From positions 26,479,797 to 26,543,796 of the forward strand of contig CM025850.1 of assembly GCA_003952965.2 (NCBI GenBank): 64,000 nucleotides of DNA. Direction: 5' to 3'. The first letter of the stretch is position 1. Every line of letters begins with the position of its first letter. Of the stretch, positions 43,236 through 54,485 are shown one piece after another. The translations under genes and the position numbers were made by a program. The notes beneath the pieces were generated by a model, which had not been told where the DNA came from, ran no database searches, and saw nothing but the letters and a program-made list of their open reading frames with translations. Source of the stretch: Morella rubra. Its lineage: Eukaryota; Streptophyta; Magnoliopsida; Fagales; Myricaceae.

Positions 43236-44427
43236 TAGACACAACTTACGTGTCTTACACAATTCAATGTTGACAGTGATGGAACTAGGGACACTAGGAT
43301 ACAGATCCTTTCCAATTTGCTGCCAGAATTGGAGAGTTTAATTCGGAGAAAGACACATAATTAATATGAGTCCCATAGGATACACACGGTCCAATAATTA
43401 ATGTGGACAACATGAAATATTATGGGACTCATATGTTTTATCTATTATGGACATGATTTCAACCACCCCTAATAACTGAAAAAAAAAATTTTTTTACTAA
43501 TGAGCAGATGATTAATCCTGGCATTTCTTATCAATTAAAATGATAGATAGTTTGTCAAGGAACACCTGTTAGACGAGATATTATAGTAGCTGCACACATG
43601 CATGGGTGACAGATCCATAGGGATCAAAACGTACAAGTGAACACTAAATGGAAACAAGATTTAGTGTCAAATTTGCACTCATCTCATTGAAGGCCGGCTT
43701 TGACTGAGATCCAAAGCAACTTGAATAATTTGCAAATTGGTTGAATCTGGGGGTCAGCCTCGCTTCAATTGCCCCCCCTCTTGAGCAAATACCAAGTTAT
43801 TGACTGCAAAATATAGCAATTAGGTAATTAATTAATAAGCGGCATTTATGGGTTAGATAAAAGAATTAAAGGTGATATTTATGATCTGTGCATGACCTAA
43901 TTACAATACAATAAGAACCAAAATCTCCGCTAAGCAATAGTGAGCTTACCAGTAGTCAGTTAAAGTAGAGTGCAACACAGGTCCCACTGTCTTTGGGTTC
44001 CCATTCCCTCCACCATTACTGCCGCTGAAACTTATAATTATGACAAAGAGAAGTAACAAAGGAAAAGAAATGTTGCGATTGGTTTGTTTTATTATGCCCA
44101 CCAAACATTTTTAAGCCTACAGAAACCCCCCCTCACCTTTCTCTCTTTTTCTCCCTGCGGACTCCACCAACCTTAACCTACTTTTGGTTTTCCTCCTTAC
44201 AGCAAAGACCCCAACTGAGGGTAGAGAGAGCAATGGAAATTACCTTAGTTTCCAAGTTGGTCTTTGTCTTTGGTTTGGTCTGTTTTCTGGGTCTGGGTTT
44301 CTAGCTGATATGTACAGTGTAGCTTGACCTATGGTATATAGGAAGGCCATTGTCATCAATGGCAAAGGAGAATTCTCTTCTCTGACTCTATACATTACCT
44401 TAGAAGCACTCATGAGGTACACTAAGC
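43236..44427. other. Unclassified sequence
   Basis: No gene I can support. A 60-codon minus-strand frame (44240-44422; MSASKVMYRVREENSPLP...) sits beside the CACTA end. It could be a truncated exon but is not recognised. The rest is ordinary AT-rich sequence. Confidence 0.35.
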
Positions 44428-45194
44428 CACTACAAGAAAATTCACTTTAGGTGTCAAAATTTTTTGTCACCCATAGTGAAAATTTAGTCACCAAAGGTTT
44501 TGGGTGACAAAACATAGTTGTCACCCAGTTTGTCACCTAAAGCCTGTCAGTAAAGGGTTTAGGTGACTGTTTCCGTGTTTCCTCATGCAAAACCGTTCGC
44601 ACGCAATACTATATTATCCGAAAAATTTTCTAATTTTTTGACAAACTTCAATTCGTCATGGCCCAGTTCAATCTATCTATTCGGATGAGACGTGCAAACG
44701 TTTTGTCCAATTGTGATGAAAATTATTTTTTCATTGAAAAATTGTGTTTACAATTTTAGAAACACATTCGTACGATTATTACATTTCTGACAAAATAGTA
44801 ATTTGTCACCTCAAAAAATGTTCGAACAAATATTCAGAATGTGTGGATGCTTAATGGGTTGAACCTGTGGGAACGTATGAAATGTTGACAATCCTACATC
44901 TATCCCCATACACTAGTTTGCACTGAGTTTCTTATCGTTTAGGCATCAAATGGGATGTCAGCTATCATATGTGCTCCATCATATGCTCACGCATTCTTGT
45001 TCCATTCATTGCAGCCTCTATTCTTACTTTTGTTGTTACTACCATTTCTGCTCTTCCCACTACGTTTGATACTCTCACATCGTCTGCTCCATTTTTGTCC
45101 ACTTAACGAGAAGCTCTTCATATTCCATTTGTCTAGCCCTCATCTCCTCTATCTCTAATCTAACTCCTCCAATTTTCGAGACAAATCAATAGAT

Positions 45195-45975
45195 GATACT
45201 GAAGACAATGATCCACTGACTGTACTGAACGGCCTAAACCACACACATAACCTACTTTCGTCCCCAATACCATCACAATGGCTTTCCCTCTGACTCGTGC
45301 TACAACTGAATGCCTCGAAAACAAGATCATAATCAATGCATTATTAAATCCTCATTTGATCTGACCACATGCATTAGTCTTTTTTATACAGCTCTATCCT
45401 GGAATACTAAACGTGCATATTAAAACACCTCCAGTACGCGCGTTGGAGATTCCAGATGTGTGTACAATCAACTTAGATGATTGCACTGCATTGTAGACGA
45501 CAATGATCCAACAAACTGTACTCGGCTAAAGTATAATCCCTCTTTCCCTCCTCACAAAAATAATCTGTATAAATAGAATGTGCTATATTGAACTGATGTC
45601 CTACAAATGAACAGTAATAGAAAACAAGATAAAGTTAATATATGAAACATAAGATATAACGAATGCATTATTAAATCTAATGTTAAAACTCACAAAATTT
45701 TGATTCTGATGTCCACATGCCGTCCTTATTAGTATACATTTTTTATACAGCAACGCATGATTAATCTGATCAGTTACTGGATTTTTTGTATACAAAAGAA
45801 ATATTGAACGTGCATATTAAAACACCTAAGTCATTTATTTCAGTAATATATATAAAAAATGTAATTTACTAACAACACACTCGCGCGTTGGAAGGTCCTC
45901 ATTCCAGATGTGTGTACAATCTTCAACTTAGTCCTATTCTCCCAATTGATTGCACTCCTTCTATGCATTGTATAT
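45195..45975. repeat. Diverged direct duplication (about 300 bp and about 480 bp)
   Basis: Blocks recur in the same order: GACAATGATCCA at about 45205 and 45501; AATGCATTATTAAATC at about 45335 and 45662; CGTGCATATTAAAACACCT at about 45411 and 45808; CCAGATGTGTGTACAATC at about 45450 and 45903. The second copy is longer because of interspersed insertions. Confidence 0.7.
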
Positions 45976-46038
45976 TTAAATTTGTTACGACAATTAATAA
46001 TAAACTAAAATAAATGTACACGATGGAATAAAACTTTT

Positions 46039-46188
46039 TAACCTGAAATTCTTCGCTCCCAAATAAATCACAGGCATGAGACCATTCTTCCTTGTTCCTC
46101 TCGGGATACAGGTGTTGTAACGCCTCTTCTTTGGTATTGAACACCAAGTAATGCTGGTACATTCTATTCCTATGCATCTTATACGCTA
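46039..46188 (-). pseudogene. En/Spm-type transposase fragment (Transposase_24-like)
   Basis: The minus-strand frame reads HYLVFNTKEEALQH..., then NKEEWSHACDLFGSEEFQ. Plant En/Spm-like proteins have the pattern W..LCDLF.SEE(Y/F)Q followed by a lysine/asparagine-rich helix. Only about 45 codons survive. It is truncated at 46188 by the LTR. Its place next to a CACTA terminus supports the call. Confidence 0.55.
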
Positions 46189-46189
46189 T

Positions 46190-47375
46190 TATGAGTCTAA
46201 ATGACAACCCAAGAGGGGGGAATATTGGGTTTATCAAAAACTTAGTCCTTTTTAGATAAAAACACAGATTAAAAATACCCCGTTTAAGAAATAAAAAAGT
46301 AGATCTGAAAGTGTTTAAAATACTAAGCTAAATATAAGCAATAAATGGTAAAGCATAAAGCACCACAAATATGGAAATGGAAAGAATAGTATGAGATATA
46401 AAGTTAAAGAGACGACACCGCAATTTTAGGTGTTCGGCCAATACTTGCCTACATCCACCCCAAGGCTATTGACTTCCTTAGGCTTCCTTCACTATTCTCC
46501 AAATAGCGAATACACCTTAGCTTTCTAGGTGCTAAGGAACCTTCACAAAGCATTTTTTGAGCTCACGCTTTAACTCTCTTCAAAATCCCAAAACCCAAGG
46601 GATTTCTTCTACCCACATGAGTAGGACCAAGTGTTTACCCAATACTCAAGTGATTTACAAAAGATGGGTACAAATGAATGATAAAGAAAGGCTCTCTGAG
46701 CCAAATCAGCAAGTGGAAAGCACAAAAGTGTTGAATGACTCTCTAAGAGGAATCAGCAAGTGAAAATCTCAATAGTGTGCAAGAAGACAAGATTCTTGAA
46801 GGAAATCTAAAGTTTGCAGGTGAGAGCATAAGCTTTCTTGGTAGATGCGCTCTTCTCTCTTCTTCAAGGCACTTTGTCTCTCTAGAAGTTAGGGCAAGAA
46901 TAATAGCAAGTGTGCTGTCTTTATCTCTCTATCTTCTTCTATTTATAGCCCCTCTAACTTCAAAGGTCTTCAAAACCCTCAAAAGTACTGTTGGAAGGGT
47001 ACCCATGTCTTTTTGGAGCATTTTAAATGTGGTGGTGTCGTTCTAGTTCTTTTGCAAAATCGCAGCATGTGTCGACACCATCCCTCAATGTGTCGACACT
47101 ATCAATGCTCGAGAGAAAAATCAATATCTTGAATGTGTTCATTCCATTTCAACACTTCTTTAAACACCTACAATATGAAAAATTGATCTATCAACTTTGT
47201 ATAATGGTGTTCAAGTACACTTATACTTACTTAATGGAGATAACCTCAAACTTTTTGAAACACTTCTTTAGAAATATTGGATTGTAAGGTAAAATCTAAA
47301 AGTCTTCAAAGCATAAGAATTTTTGTTATCATCAAAATCAATATGGATTGTTTGCAAATCAACCTTGGCCTAGCA
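46190..47375 (-). mobile_element. Solo LTR, Sirevirus-like Copia, related to LTR B
   Basis: On the minus strand it begins near TGCTAGGCCAAGGTTGATTT and ends near GTCATTTAGACTCATA, so the ends align with LTR B (TGTTAGGTCAAGGTTGC... to GGACTCACA). The internal GGATGTAGGCAAGTATTGGC block and two TGTGTCGACAC palindromes (47069-47105) are present. No gag or pol adjoins it. Flanking bases do not give a clear target duplication. Confidence 0.75.
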
Positions 47376-47759
47376 GTTGTGTTCATCATAAACATCACAG
47401 TGATGCTTTCCTCAGGGTCATTCATAACCTAGTTGAAAGTCATCCTTAACATATATGGCAGTTAGTACGTATAAAAGTTTGCATAATTAAAATTTAATTA
47501 ATTATACTTCCCAGCACTTGGTTCATCACGTATGATTTAACTTGATTAGGGACTTCCCTCCACTTAGTCGTCTAAAATGAGATATGCTATCGAACAAGCA
47601 AACCAAAAAGACTTGAGAGCATCGAGGATGCCTTGTCATCACCACCCATACGTCTATCAGGGATATTGACAGTTTGCTTTCCTCCATGACGAGCCTTATG
47701 TAATGCAAGGTGCCAAATAGGGTCCAAGGGATTGAGATCCCTGGGTCAGCCATATGGGC
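47376..47759. other. Unclassified spacer
   Basis: A minus-strand frame of 75 codons (47526-47753) has no recognised domain. Nothing else is visible. Confidence 0.35.
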
Positions 47760-48376
47760 AAAGCCATTTTGTCTTTTTTCAACTGTTCTGGGCTGTGTTT
47801 TGGTAATTTGGGCTGAAGTTTTTTTTGAAAGGGGCCCATTTGTTCTATTTTAAAACAAAGTTTGACTGGCTTGTTATACTTTTTTTAAATATACAGATAT
47901 GGGAAGGCCCAAGTTTCAAGCTTAAATGCATTTTTTTTAAAAAGAGGCATTAATGGAAAGGGAGACACGGGCTGGGCCCATGGCTGGATTGGATCCAAGC
48001 CATGGGGCAAGCATGTGTGGCACCCCAAAGGGGTAAACAAATCGGGTTAGACCCGGATCCATGGACTGAATTAGGTCCGAGTTTGACTCGGGCACTTGGG
48101 TCAACGGCAGCCCGGTTTGACAATCATATCCGTTTGACACCCCCGATTTGACCATTTGATGTTGTGGCATGTAGGACACCTCTCCAACATTATAGCCCTT
48201 GGGGACCACTAAAGACTGAAGGCTTATAAATAGAACAAGATGGAGAGAGGAAAGGTCACCACTTGCATCGTTATTCTTGATCTAGCCAACCAAGAGAGAG
48301 AAAGAGCAGAAGAAAAATTTTGCACGAATCCTTAAAAAGCTACTGCTACCACTTGCCATTACGCTCGGGGTCTGAC
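47760..48376 (-). mobile_element. 3' LTR (start) of the Gypsy element
   Basis: On the minus strand, AGGAGAATA is followed at 48376 by TGTCAGACCCCGAGCG, the junction of polypurine tract and LTR usual in plant Gypsy elements. The pol reading frame ends just upstream. The left limit is not clear; about 600 bp of the sequence looks non-coding and LTR-like. Confidence 0.55.
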
Positions 48377-49525
48377 ATATTCTCCTATTTAAAAATAATT
48401 TTGTCCTCAAAATTTAAACAAAACACAAAGAATGTACCAGTTAGTCAAACAATTATGGATACTTGTCAAGCATGTCAGACTCTAACTCCCATGATGCTTC
48501 AGTCATTTCATGACTCCTCTATAACACCTTTACTACAGGAATCTTCCAGTTACGTAGCTCTTGTTCCTTTCTATCTAATATTGGCATGGGCTGCTCCTGA
48601 TAGGTTGAATTCTTTTCGATTTGCAAGGGTCTTAATCTAGCACATGAGAAGGATCTAGAACATATTTCCTTAGCATAGAGATGTGAAAAGTATCATGTAC
48701 TTCTTCCAATTCTGGGGGTAAGGCTAACAAATAAGCTATTACCCCTACCTTTCGTAAAATCTCAAATGGTTCAACATATTGGGGACTTTACTTCCCTTTC
48801 TTTCGAAATCTCCTAGCTTCTTTTATAGGAATCATTTTCAAAATACTTTATCCCCTTCTTCAAATTGTAACAACCGTCTACAATTGTCAGCATAACTCTT
48901 ATGTCTGCTTTGGGCTACTTTCAATCTTTTCTTAATCATTTCTACCTCTTCACAACTCTTTTGCATGATTTCAAATCCTATCATCTATCTTTCTCCAATT
49001 TCATCGCAGTAAGGGTGATCTACACTTTCATCCATATAAAGGTTTGTAAGGTTCCACTTGAATACCTGTCTGATATGTATTGTTATACGCAAATTCTACA
49101 AGAGGCATACATTGAATCCAAGATCCTTTGAATTCCAAAGCACAAGCTCTAACCTCTGGAATCTAAATTACCCTTTCCGATTGTCCATCAGTTTGAGGAT
49201 AAACTATAGTACTAATCTTTAACTGCGTACCTAGCACTGTCTGAAAGCCATTCCATATCCTTAAGGTAAAACACGTATCTCAATCTGATACTATGGACTC
49301 AGTATTTTGTGAAGTCATACAATTTCCTTAATGTACAACTCTGCCAATTTCTCAGAGGTGTAACTGACCTTAATAGGAATAAAGTGAGTCGACTTCATCA
49401 ATCAATTAATAACCACCCAAATAGCATCTTGTCCAGTTGAATCTCTTATCCAATTGGAAAGTCCATAGTCACTTCATCCCATTTCCATATTGTGATCTGT
49501 AAAGGTTGTAATAATCCTGCAAGCT
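48377..49525 (-). pseudogene. Gypsy integrase and pol C-terminus
   Basis: Minus-strand frames give KWDEVTMDFPIG and STGQDAIWVVIN, STHFIPIKVSYTSEKLAELY (integrase core, about 49310-49490). Further down come ALPPELEEVHDTFHISMLRKYV and PSHVL (about 48640-48740), the usual pol C-terminus of plant Gypsy elements. Stops and frame changes are frequent. The polyprotein reads toward the LTR junction at 48376. Confidence 0.8.
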
Positions 49526-49935
49526 TTTGGTACCAATAAAATCTCAAATTCAATCTCTCTAATAGGCGATAATCCAGACAATTCTTCTAAAAATACATCT
49601 AATATTCCACTGGTATAAATTCTAAACTCTTCCCTTCCTTCTAAATTCCAGCTATTGATAAAAAAAAAAAAAAAAAAGCTTGAGTTCCAATAACCACACT
49701 TTTCCAAGCTTTAAGTGTAGATATCAATTGTACCTGAGTCATTCCCTTGCCATTTCTAGAATTCACTACCTTGTCATTTCTGAACTGAATTCTCTTTTGT
49801 CCAGGCATCAATGAACTTACTTCCTTTGGATAACAATCAATCATAACATGATAAAGAGATACACAATCCATTCCAAGGATCACATTACAGTTTCCCATAT
49901 CAAGGATTGTGAAATATGTAACCTTTGTATCTTTG
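49526..49935 (-). pseudogene. Gypsy protease end and first residues of reverse transcriptase
   Basis: CNVILGMDCVSLYHVMIDCY is the end of the Gypsy protease and its linker (about 49840-49900). It is followed by DVFLEELSGLSPIREIEFEI, the very start of the reverse-transcriptase region. The frame then jumps directly into integrase-side sequence near 49520. No reverse-transcriptase catalytic core or RNase H exists between them. An 18-A tract (T-free on plus at 49661-49678) interrupts the frame. Confidence 0.8.
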
Positions 49936-51430
49936 CAGCAATACTCCCAGAGTACAATACGGCTCACTCCAGAGTACATATCCTAACAAAGGATCTTTCC
50001 ACGTACGATGACCTGCCAGGATGCCAAAACAAGTGGACACACCCTCTTGTGCATATTGTCACGTACATAGTACAGTATAGCTTAAACTTGTATCATAAGT
50101 CTCATGTCACGCCCATACATATCTTTATATATGCAACACCTTAACTACCCCTTCACACATCTCCATGCATACATATGTCAATATGTGTATTCACATATAC
50201 AACAATACCAACATTACATTCCTTTGGAAAGCATAGAAACATAATATAAAGTATTATTCAAAAAAGTGTTGTGAAGGAAAAACAACACCTTGATTTCTCG
50301 GTTAAAAATCGGCTTAACCACCACGTAGAAAACTCTAATTTTGACATGAAGAGTTTTGAAATCACAAGGAATATTCAAAAGAATATGTTCAAGCTTTGAA
50401 AAATAGAATTTGGGAAATTTTTTGAAAAAAACGGATCAAACTTTAAAATAATACTATTTCGAAAAGACGAGCTTGTTCTTCGTCAAGAACACGAAGAACA
50501 ATAGGAATATGAAAAATGCTAACAACATCAATAGATGCTGGAACAGTTGAAAAACACAAGAGATTCACAAAATCATCTTGAAAATTTTTAATTGAAATCA
50601 AAGACAACCAACTACACTTTACCTCTTATAGAGCAGGATCTTCACTAATCTTTGCTAATCTTTGCTAATCTTTTTCTTCATTCTTCCTCCTACTTCAATT
50701 CACTTTAATCTCAAGCTTAGCTCACAATTTTCAGATGAGATGGTGCAAGCTAATATGGCCGGATCTACCCTCTTTTTATAGGCAAATTCAGCTTGTCACA
50801 ATTCGACACATGTCAGGCTAGCTTCGATGATTCAAAAGGCACCACCTAGGTCCACCGGTTGTCAACACATCAAGCTACCTAGGTTGTAACCTTTATCGTC
50901 GTACTTTCTAGCCACGATTTGTCTTGCTTCTAGTCTTGATTAGTCGTGCTTCCTAACCATCATAGGTGTCAATCTCTAGGGCAGCCGAAATTCTCTTTTC
51001 ATAATGTCTATGTCTTGCTACTTGCTTCATTAATCCACTGATGATCGCTAAACGGCCTACTTGATTCCACTAATCAACCTAGTTGCTTCTAAAAAATAAT
51101 AAGTCTCAAAATTCGAACTATAAACTGGTGGATAATCTCCCAACATATTAAAAGAATAAAAATCATGTGGTTCGGTTTTCGAGACAAAAACGTCCTACTA
51201 GCTTAAAAATTAAATTGATCCAATACGTGCTCCTCAACATCCTGAATAAAAACTCAGTTACGTGAGAACTCCAAATCTCACTTAATCATGTCCTAATCAA
51301 GGTTTTGAACTTAATACATCAAGTACTAATTAATCTCACTTAGTCACTAAGTACCCCCTAATGCACTACTAAACCCAAGCATGATATCATAGACAATATG
51401 CATGTTATGTTAAAAGCTCGGGGTATGACA
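49936..51430 (-). mobile_element. LTR E fragment lodged between gag and protease of the Gypsy element
   Basis: On the minus strand it starts TGTCATACCCCGAGC at 51430, like the LTR start at 48376. Near 49936-50060 (plus) it has ATACTCCCAGAGTA and CCAGGATGCCA words that recur at 52945-53100 in the 5' LTR region. It therefore spans most of an LTR of the same family. It separates gag from protease, so this element is a composite of at least two copies. Confidence 0.55.
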
Positions 51431-52170
51431 TTTTTCTGAAAGAAAAGCAAGTTATTCTTGAAGATTAGGACCATTTCTCTTATCACCTTGTTTATTGCCC
51501 TTATTTCCAAAATTGCATCCTCTCTTTGTTGCTGATTGTCCCTGAGAATTATTTCCTTGGAAATATTGTTTCTTATTCTGATCATAAATTGCAGCACTTT
51601 CCTACACAGTACATTCTACAATTGAGGCTCTATCTACTAACTGCTGAAAATTTTCAAACGTATGGCAATAAACTCTATCCTTGATATGAGGCTACAATCC
51701 TCTCTCGAACTAATGAGATTTCTTACCCTCTTCATGAATCAAATATGTAGCAAAACGAGATAACTAAATGAACTTAGCAGCATACTTTGCTATTGGCCTT
51801 GTTCCTTGAATTAATGTAATGAATTCCTAGGCTTGGCATCTCTAATCATTTTAGGAAAATAACAATCTATAAATGCCTTCTTAAATTGCTCCCAAGTCCA
51901 CTCGATTTCTAAGAGTTCCTTCTTGGATTACCACCACCTTTTGGCTGCCCCTTACAGTTCATGCGTGGCAAATCGTATCATTTGATCATCAGTACACTCT
52001 ATAACCTGCAATAATTGTTCTATTTTCAACAGCCAATTCTCAGCTACTAAGAGTTCCATACCCCTTCATAGCTAGGGGATAGTGCTTGGCAAACTTATCA
52101 AACAAACTTCCTTCATGAATAATTTCCACTCATCTTGCTCCGTCCCTATTCTTTCTGTCTGCCATTATCT
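51431..52170 (-). pseudogene. Gypsy gag
   Basis: Read on the minus strand from a likely MADRKNRDG start near 52165: LFDKFAKHYPLAMKGYGTL, then NWLLKIEQLLQVIECTDDQM, RFATHEL and AKRWW, the standard opening of plant Gypsy gag. Glutamine-rich sequence (RDNQQQREDA) near 51530 probably precedes the zinc knuckle, which is not seen before the LTR at 51430. Frames are broken by stops. Confidence 0.8.
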
Positions 52171-52312
52171 CTAGAGATGCAAGTATATGTTAAAGATCAA
52201 AAAATCATCAAGCAATAAAACATAATATCATAATACTCCTATTTATGAGACTGTCCTTTTCATACCACCCGCATTTTCCTTAAGTTTTGCTAACAATCCT
52301 TGCTTTCCTAAA

Positions 52313-52331
52313 CCTTAGCTCCAATATCGTC
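52313..52331 (-). other. Primer-binding site of the Gypsy element
   Basis: On the minus strand GATATTGGAGCTAAGGTTT follows the LTR end. It resembles TGGTATCAGAGC-type sites complementary to initiator methionine tRNA, with a few changes. Confidence 0.6.
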
Positions 52332-53152
52332 TATAATAGCTCAGACGGTGAGAACCTCTAGCGTTGTCTTGTAGAAATAGATGCCGCTATTAAACTGGGG
52401 TTACAATCAGTGGGAGGATCATTAAAGCAACAAGATTCTAAGTAATAAACATCATCAAGACCTTTTTTTTCAAGCCTGTATACCACAAAAGAGAACCAAT
52501 TCTGCCTTCTATGTACATCTACCAAACACGAAAGAATAACTATTGCATAAGTACAATCCAAAAGGTCTTGATCTTATTCTCCTATTGTCTTCCTCTTCAC
52601 CATCACTAGAAAATATAATCAGGAGATCCTAAACCAATCTATCTATGGACGCTTTCAACGATGATGTTTAATATCAAGACCTCATGAGTCATGGTTTAGT
52701 AAAGTCTCCCATGTACATTTTGAACTTCTGCTAAAAAGAATTTAAGAAATAACGAAGAGTCCATATGATTAAGTAAAGCCAATGGTTAGTAGGACATGTT
52801 GCAGATAACAAGAAAGAGACATTGAAGAAACCAGTTCATTAATTCAACAACATAACAAAAGATGAAATAAAGGAAAACACTCAAACTAAAAATGACCTTT
52901 TCACATCTCAACCACCACCCCTCATCATTACTCCCGTATTATTCGGCATTACTCCCAGAGTAAAATACGGCATCAATCCCAGAGTGAATAACTAGGCCAG
53001 AGTGATATATAAGGCATATTGCATGCGACATTACTTCTAGAGTAAAAACGTCCATATTTAGGACCTTTCCGTGTATGGCAGACGGCCAGGATGCCACAAC
53101 ATGTGGTTCATATCCTCCTATGCATAGTACTGTCACATCTTTAAATCACAAG
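52332..53152 (-). mobile_element. 5' LTR E of the Gypsy element (truncated)
   Basis: On the minus strand it ends GTCTGAGCTATTATA next to the primer-binding site. The inward order of blocks (GCTCAGAC.GTGAGAACCTCTAG, CCGCTATTAAAC..GGGTTAC, then AGATAACAAGAAAGAGA) matches the adjacent copy starting at 53153. It appears cut at its other end where that copy begins. Confidence 0.65.
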
Positions 53153-53750
53153 TGTAATAGCTCGGACCATGAAAACCTCTAGAGCTATCTTAAAGTAATA
53201 GAAGCCGCTGTTAAACCAAGGTTACGGTCAGTGGTAGGATCGTTAAAAGAACATTTTTTTTAGTACAAACAAGATTATGATCTTTTATTCATACCATCAT
53301 AGTATAACAAAACAACACTAATAGCTTTCTATGTACATACTACGAACCGTACATAAAGAAATCTATTACTAAAGACTAACTATGATAGAGAAAACTAGAG
53401 AAACACTAGTTCTCATTATCTGAGTCACTCAACTCCAACAGGTCAACACAGTCGTCTGAATTCGGGGTTATCCATTGATGACCGCTACCTTCAACCACCA
53501 CTTCTAAGTCCCTTGTTACCCAAACACGGAACCTCAATTCTAGAATAAATCGATCGTGGCTTATAGCTTTAGTGAATGCTCCAAAGTAAAATTCAGACAT
53601 CTGGTAAAAGATACAACAAATAACGAGTGAGTCAAAAAGACTTAATAAAGCTAGTGGTAAGTAGAACAGATAGCAGATAACATGAAAAGATATAGAAGAA
53701 ACCTGTTTATCAATTCAATAACATAAAGGAAGATGAAATAAATGAAAGAT
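53153..53750 (-). mobile_element. Second LTR E copy, head of a tandem LTR pair
   Basis: On plus it starts TGTAATAGCTCGGACCATGA and repeats the blocks of 52332-52860 in order, so two LTRs lie directly side by side. At about 53751 a family D LTR (TGAAACGCAGCGGAAAAA) interrupts it. It contains the small ORF at 53406-53600. Confidence 0.65.
53406..53600 (-). CDS. LTR-encoded small ORF, Gypsy family E
   Basis: 64 codons from an ATG at 53600 on the gag-pol strand: MSEFYFGAF, then FILELRFRVWVTRDLEVVVE, GHQWITP and the tail DDCVDLLELSDSDNEN. The order MSE, then W-V/F-T/V-x-D, then E-V-x-V-E, then Q-W, then hydrophobic-D-L plus acidic tail follows the family C ORFs. It is shorter because the proline-rich middle is missing. 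The neighbouring LTR copy has a decayed tail near 52590-52620 (SSDGEEED). The product is not recognised. Its sense orientation relative to gag-pol is clear here. Confidence 0.45.
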   Translation of the reverse strand: MSEFYFGAFTKAISHDRFILELRFRVWVTRDLEVVVEGSGHQWITPNSDDCVDLLELSDSDNEN

Positions 53751-54386
53751 TGTGAAACGCAGCGGAAAAAGATCTTCGAATAAAAAACAGCCTATATTAA
53801 CATATCACAATTGACCCTCAAAATTATCTCCTTCAGATTGTGAAAAACAGCGGAAAAAGATCTTTGAATCTCCTTCAAATTCAAGCGCATAGATTTTTCT
53901 AAAGAGAGTTTTTTTTTAGAGAGAGAGTCTCAAAATTAAAAGTGAATTTCTTACTCTCAAATGGGCTTCTAAAAATTTTGATCATGTCCATTAACATTTC
54001 ACAATTGACCCCGAGATAATGAGATTGTTTTTATGAAATCCCTTTTGCTAACAATTATATGCTTTTTTATCCTTCCACCATACTATATTCCACATGAGCT
54101 AATAGGATCAAAATAATATCACTAATAAAATCCCTATCACATATAATTCTTAATTCTCAGTCTATATCTAGTTGGACTCTCAAAAGTTTCCAAAATTATT
54201 TTCACAAATATATATATAACAAAAAAAAACGTTAAAAACATTTTTCATAAAATCTTGTTGTGCATCGTTTTTATTTGAGTCCAAACAATCTACAGACATA
54301 ATGAATATACTGTCTCATCAAGAGACTGGTGGATTCCATATTGAGCAATTAAACAAATTCACTTACTATGCACAAGGCTCAACATT
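53751..54386. mobile_element. LTR family D, second copy, cut by the gap
   Basis: It shares TTTTGCTAACAATTATA, CCTTCCACCATACTATATTC and GAGACTGGTGGATTCC, in order, with 3725-4997. It includes a short internal direct repeat (AGCGGAAAAAGATCTT twice, near 53762 and 53850) and stops at the N run. Confidence 0.78.
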
Positions 54387-54485
54387 NNNNNNNNNNNNNN
54401 NNNNNNNNNNNNNNNNNNNNNNNNNNNNNNNNNNNNNNNNNNNNNNNNNNNNNNNNNNNNNNNNNNNNNNNNNNNNNNNNNNNNN
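54387..54485. other. Assembly gap, 99 N
   Basis: A run of 99 N between LTR D and the start of the second large copy. The first about 150 bp after the gap is a noisy version of 24510-24660. Confidence 1.

Larger units (their letters stand above)
44428..46188. mobile_element. CACTA (En/Spm) element, one end and internal remnant
   Basis: CACTACAAGAAAA at 44428 is the canonical plant CACTA terminus. Just inside it are repeated GTCACC/GGTGAC words (44462-44580), the usual subterminal repeats. A transposase-like scrap lies on the minus strand near 46040-46180. A Copia LTR then interrupts the element at 46190, and I could not find the other terminus. Confidence 0.65.

Noticed and set aside
48209..48300. 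TATAAATAG on the plus strand near 48222 as an LTR promoter
   Set aside because: The polypurine tract and pol direction place this LTR on the minus strand, so the plus-strand TATA word is probably chance.
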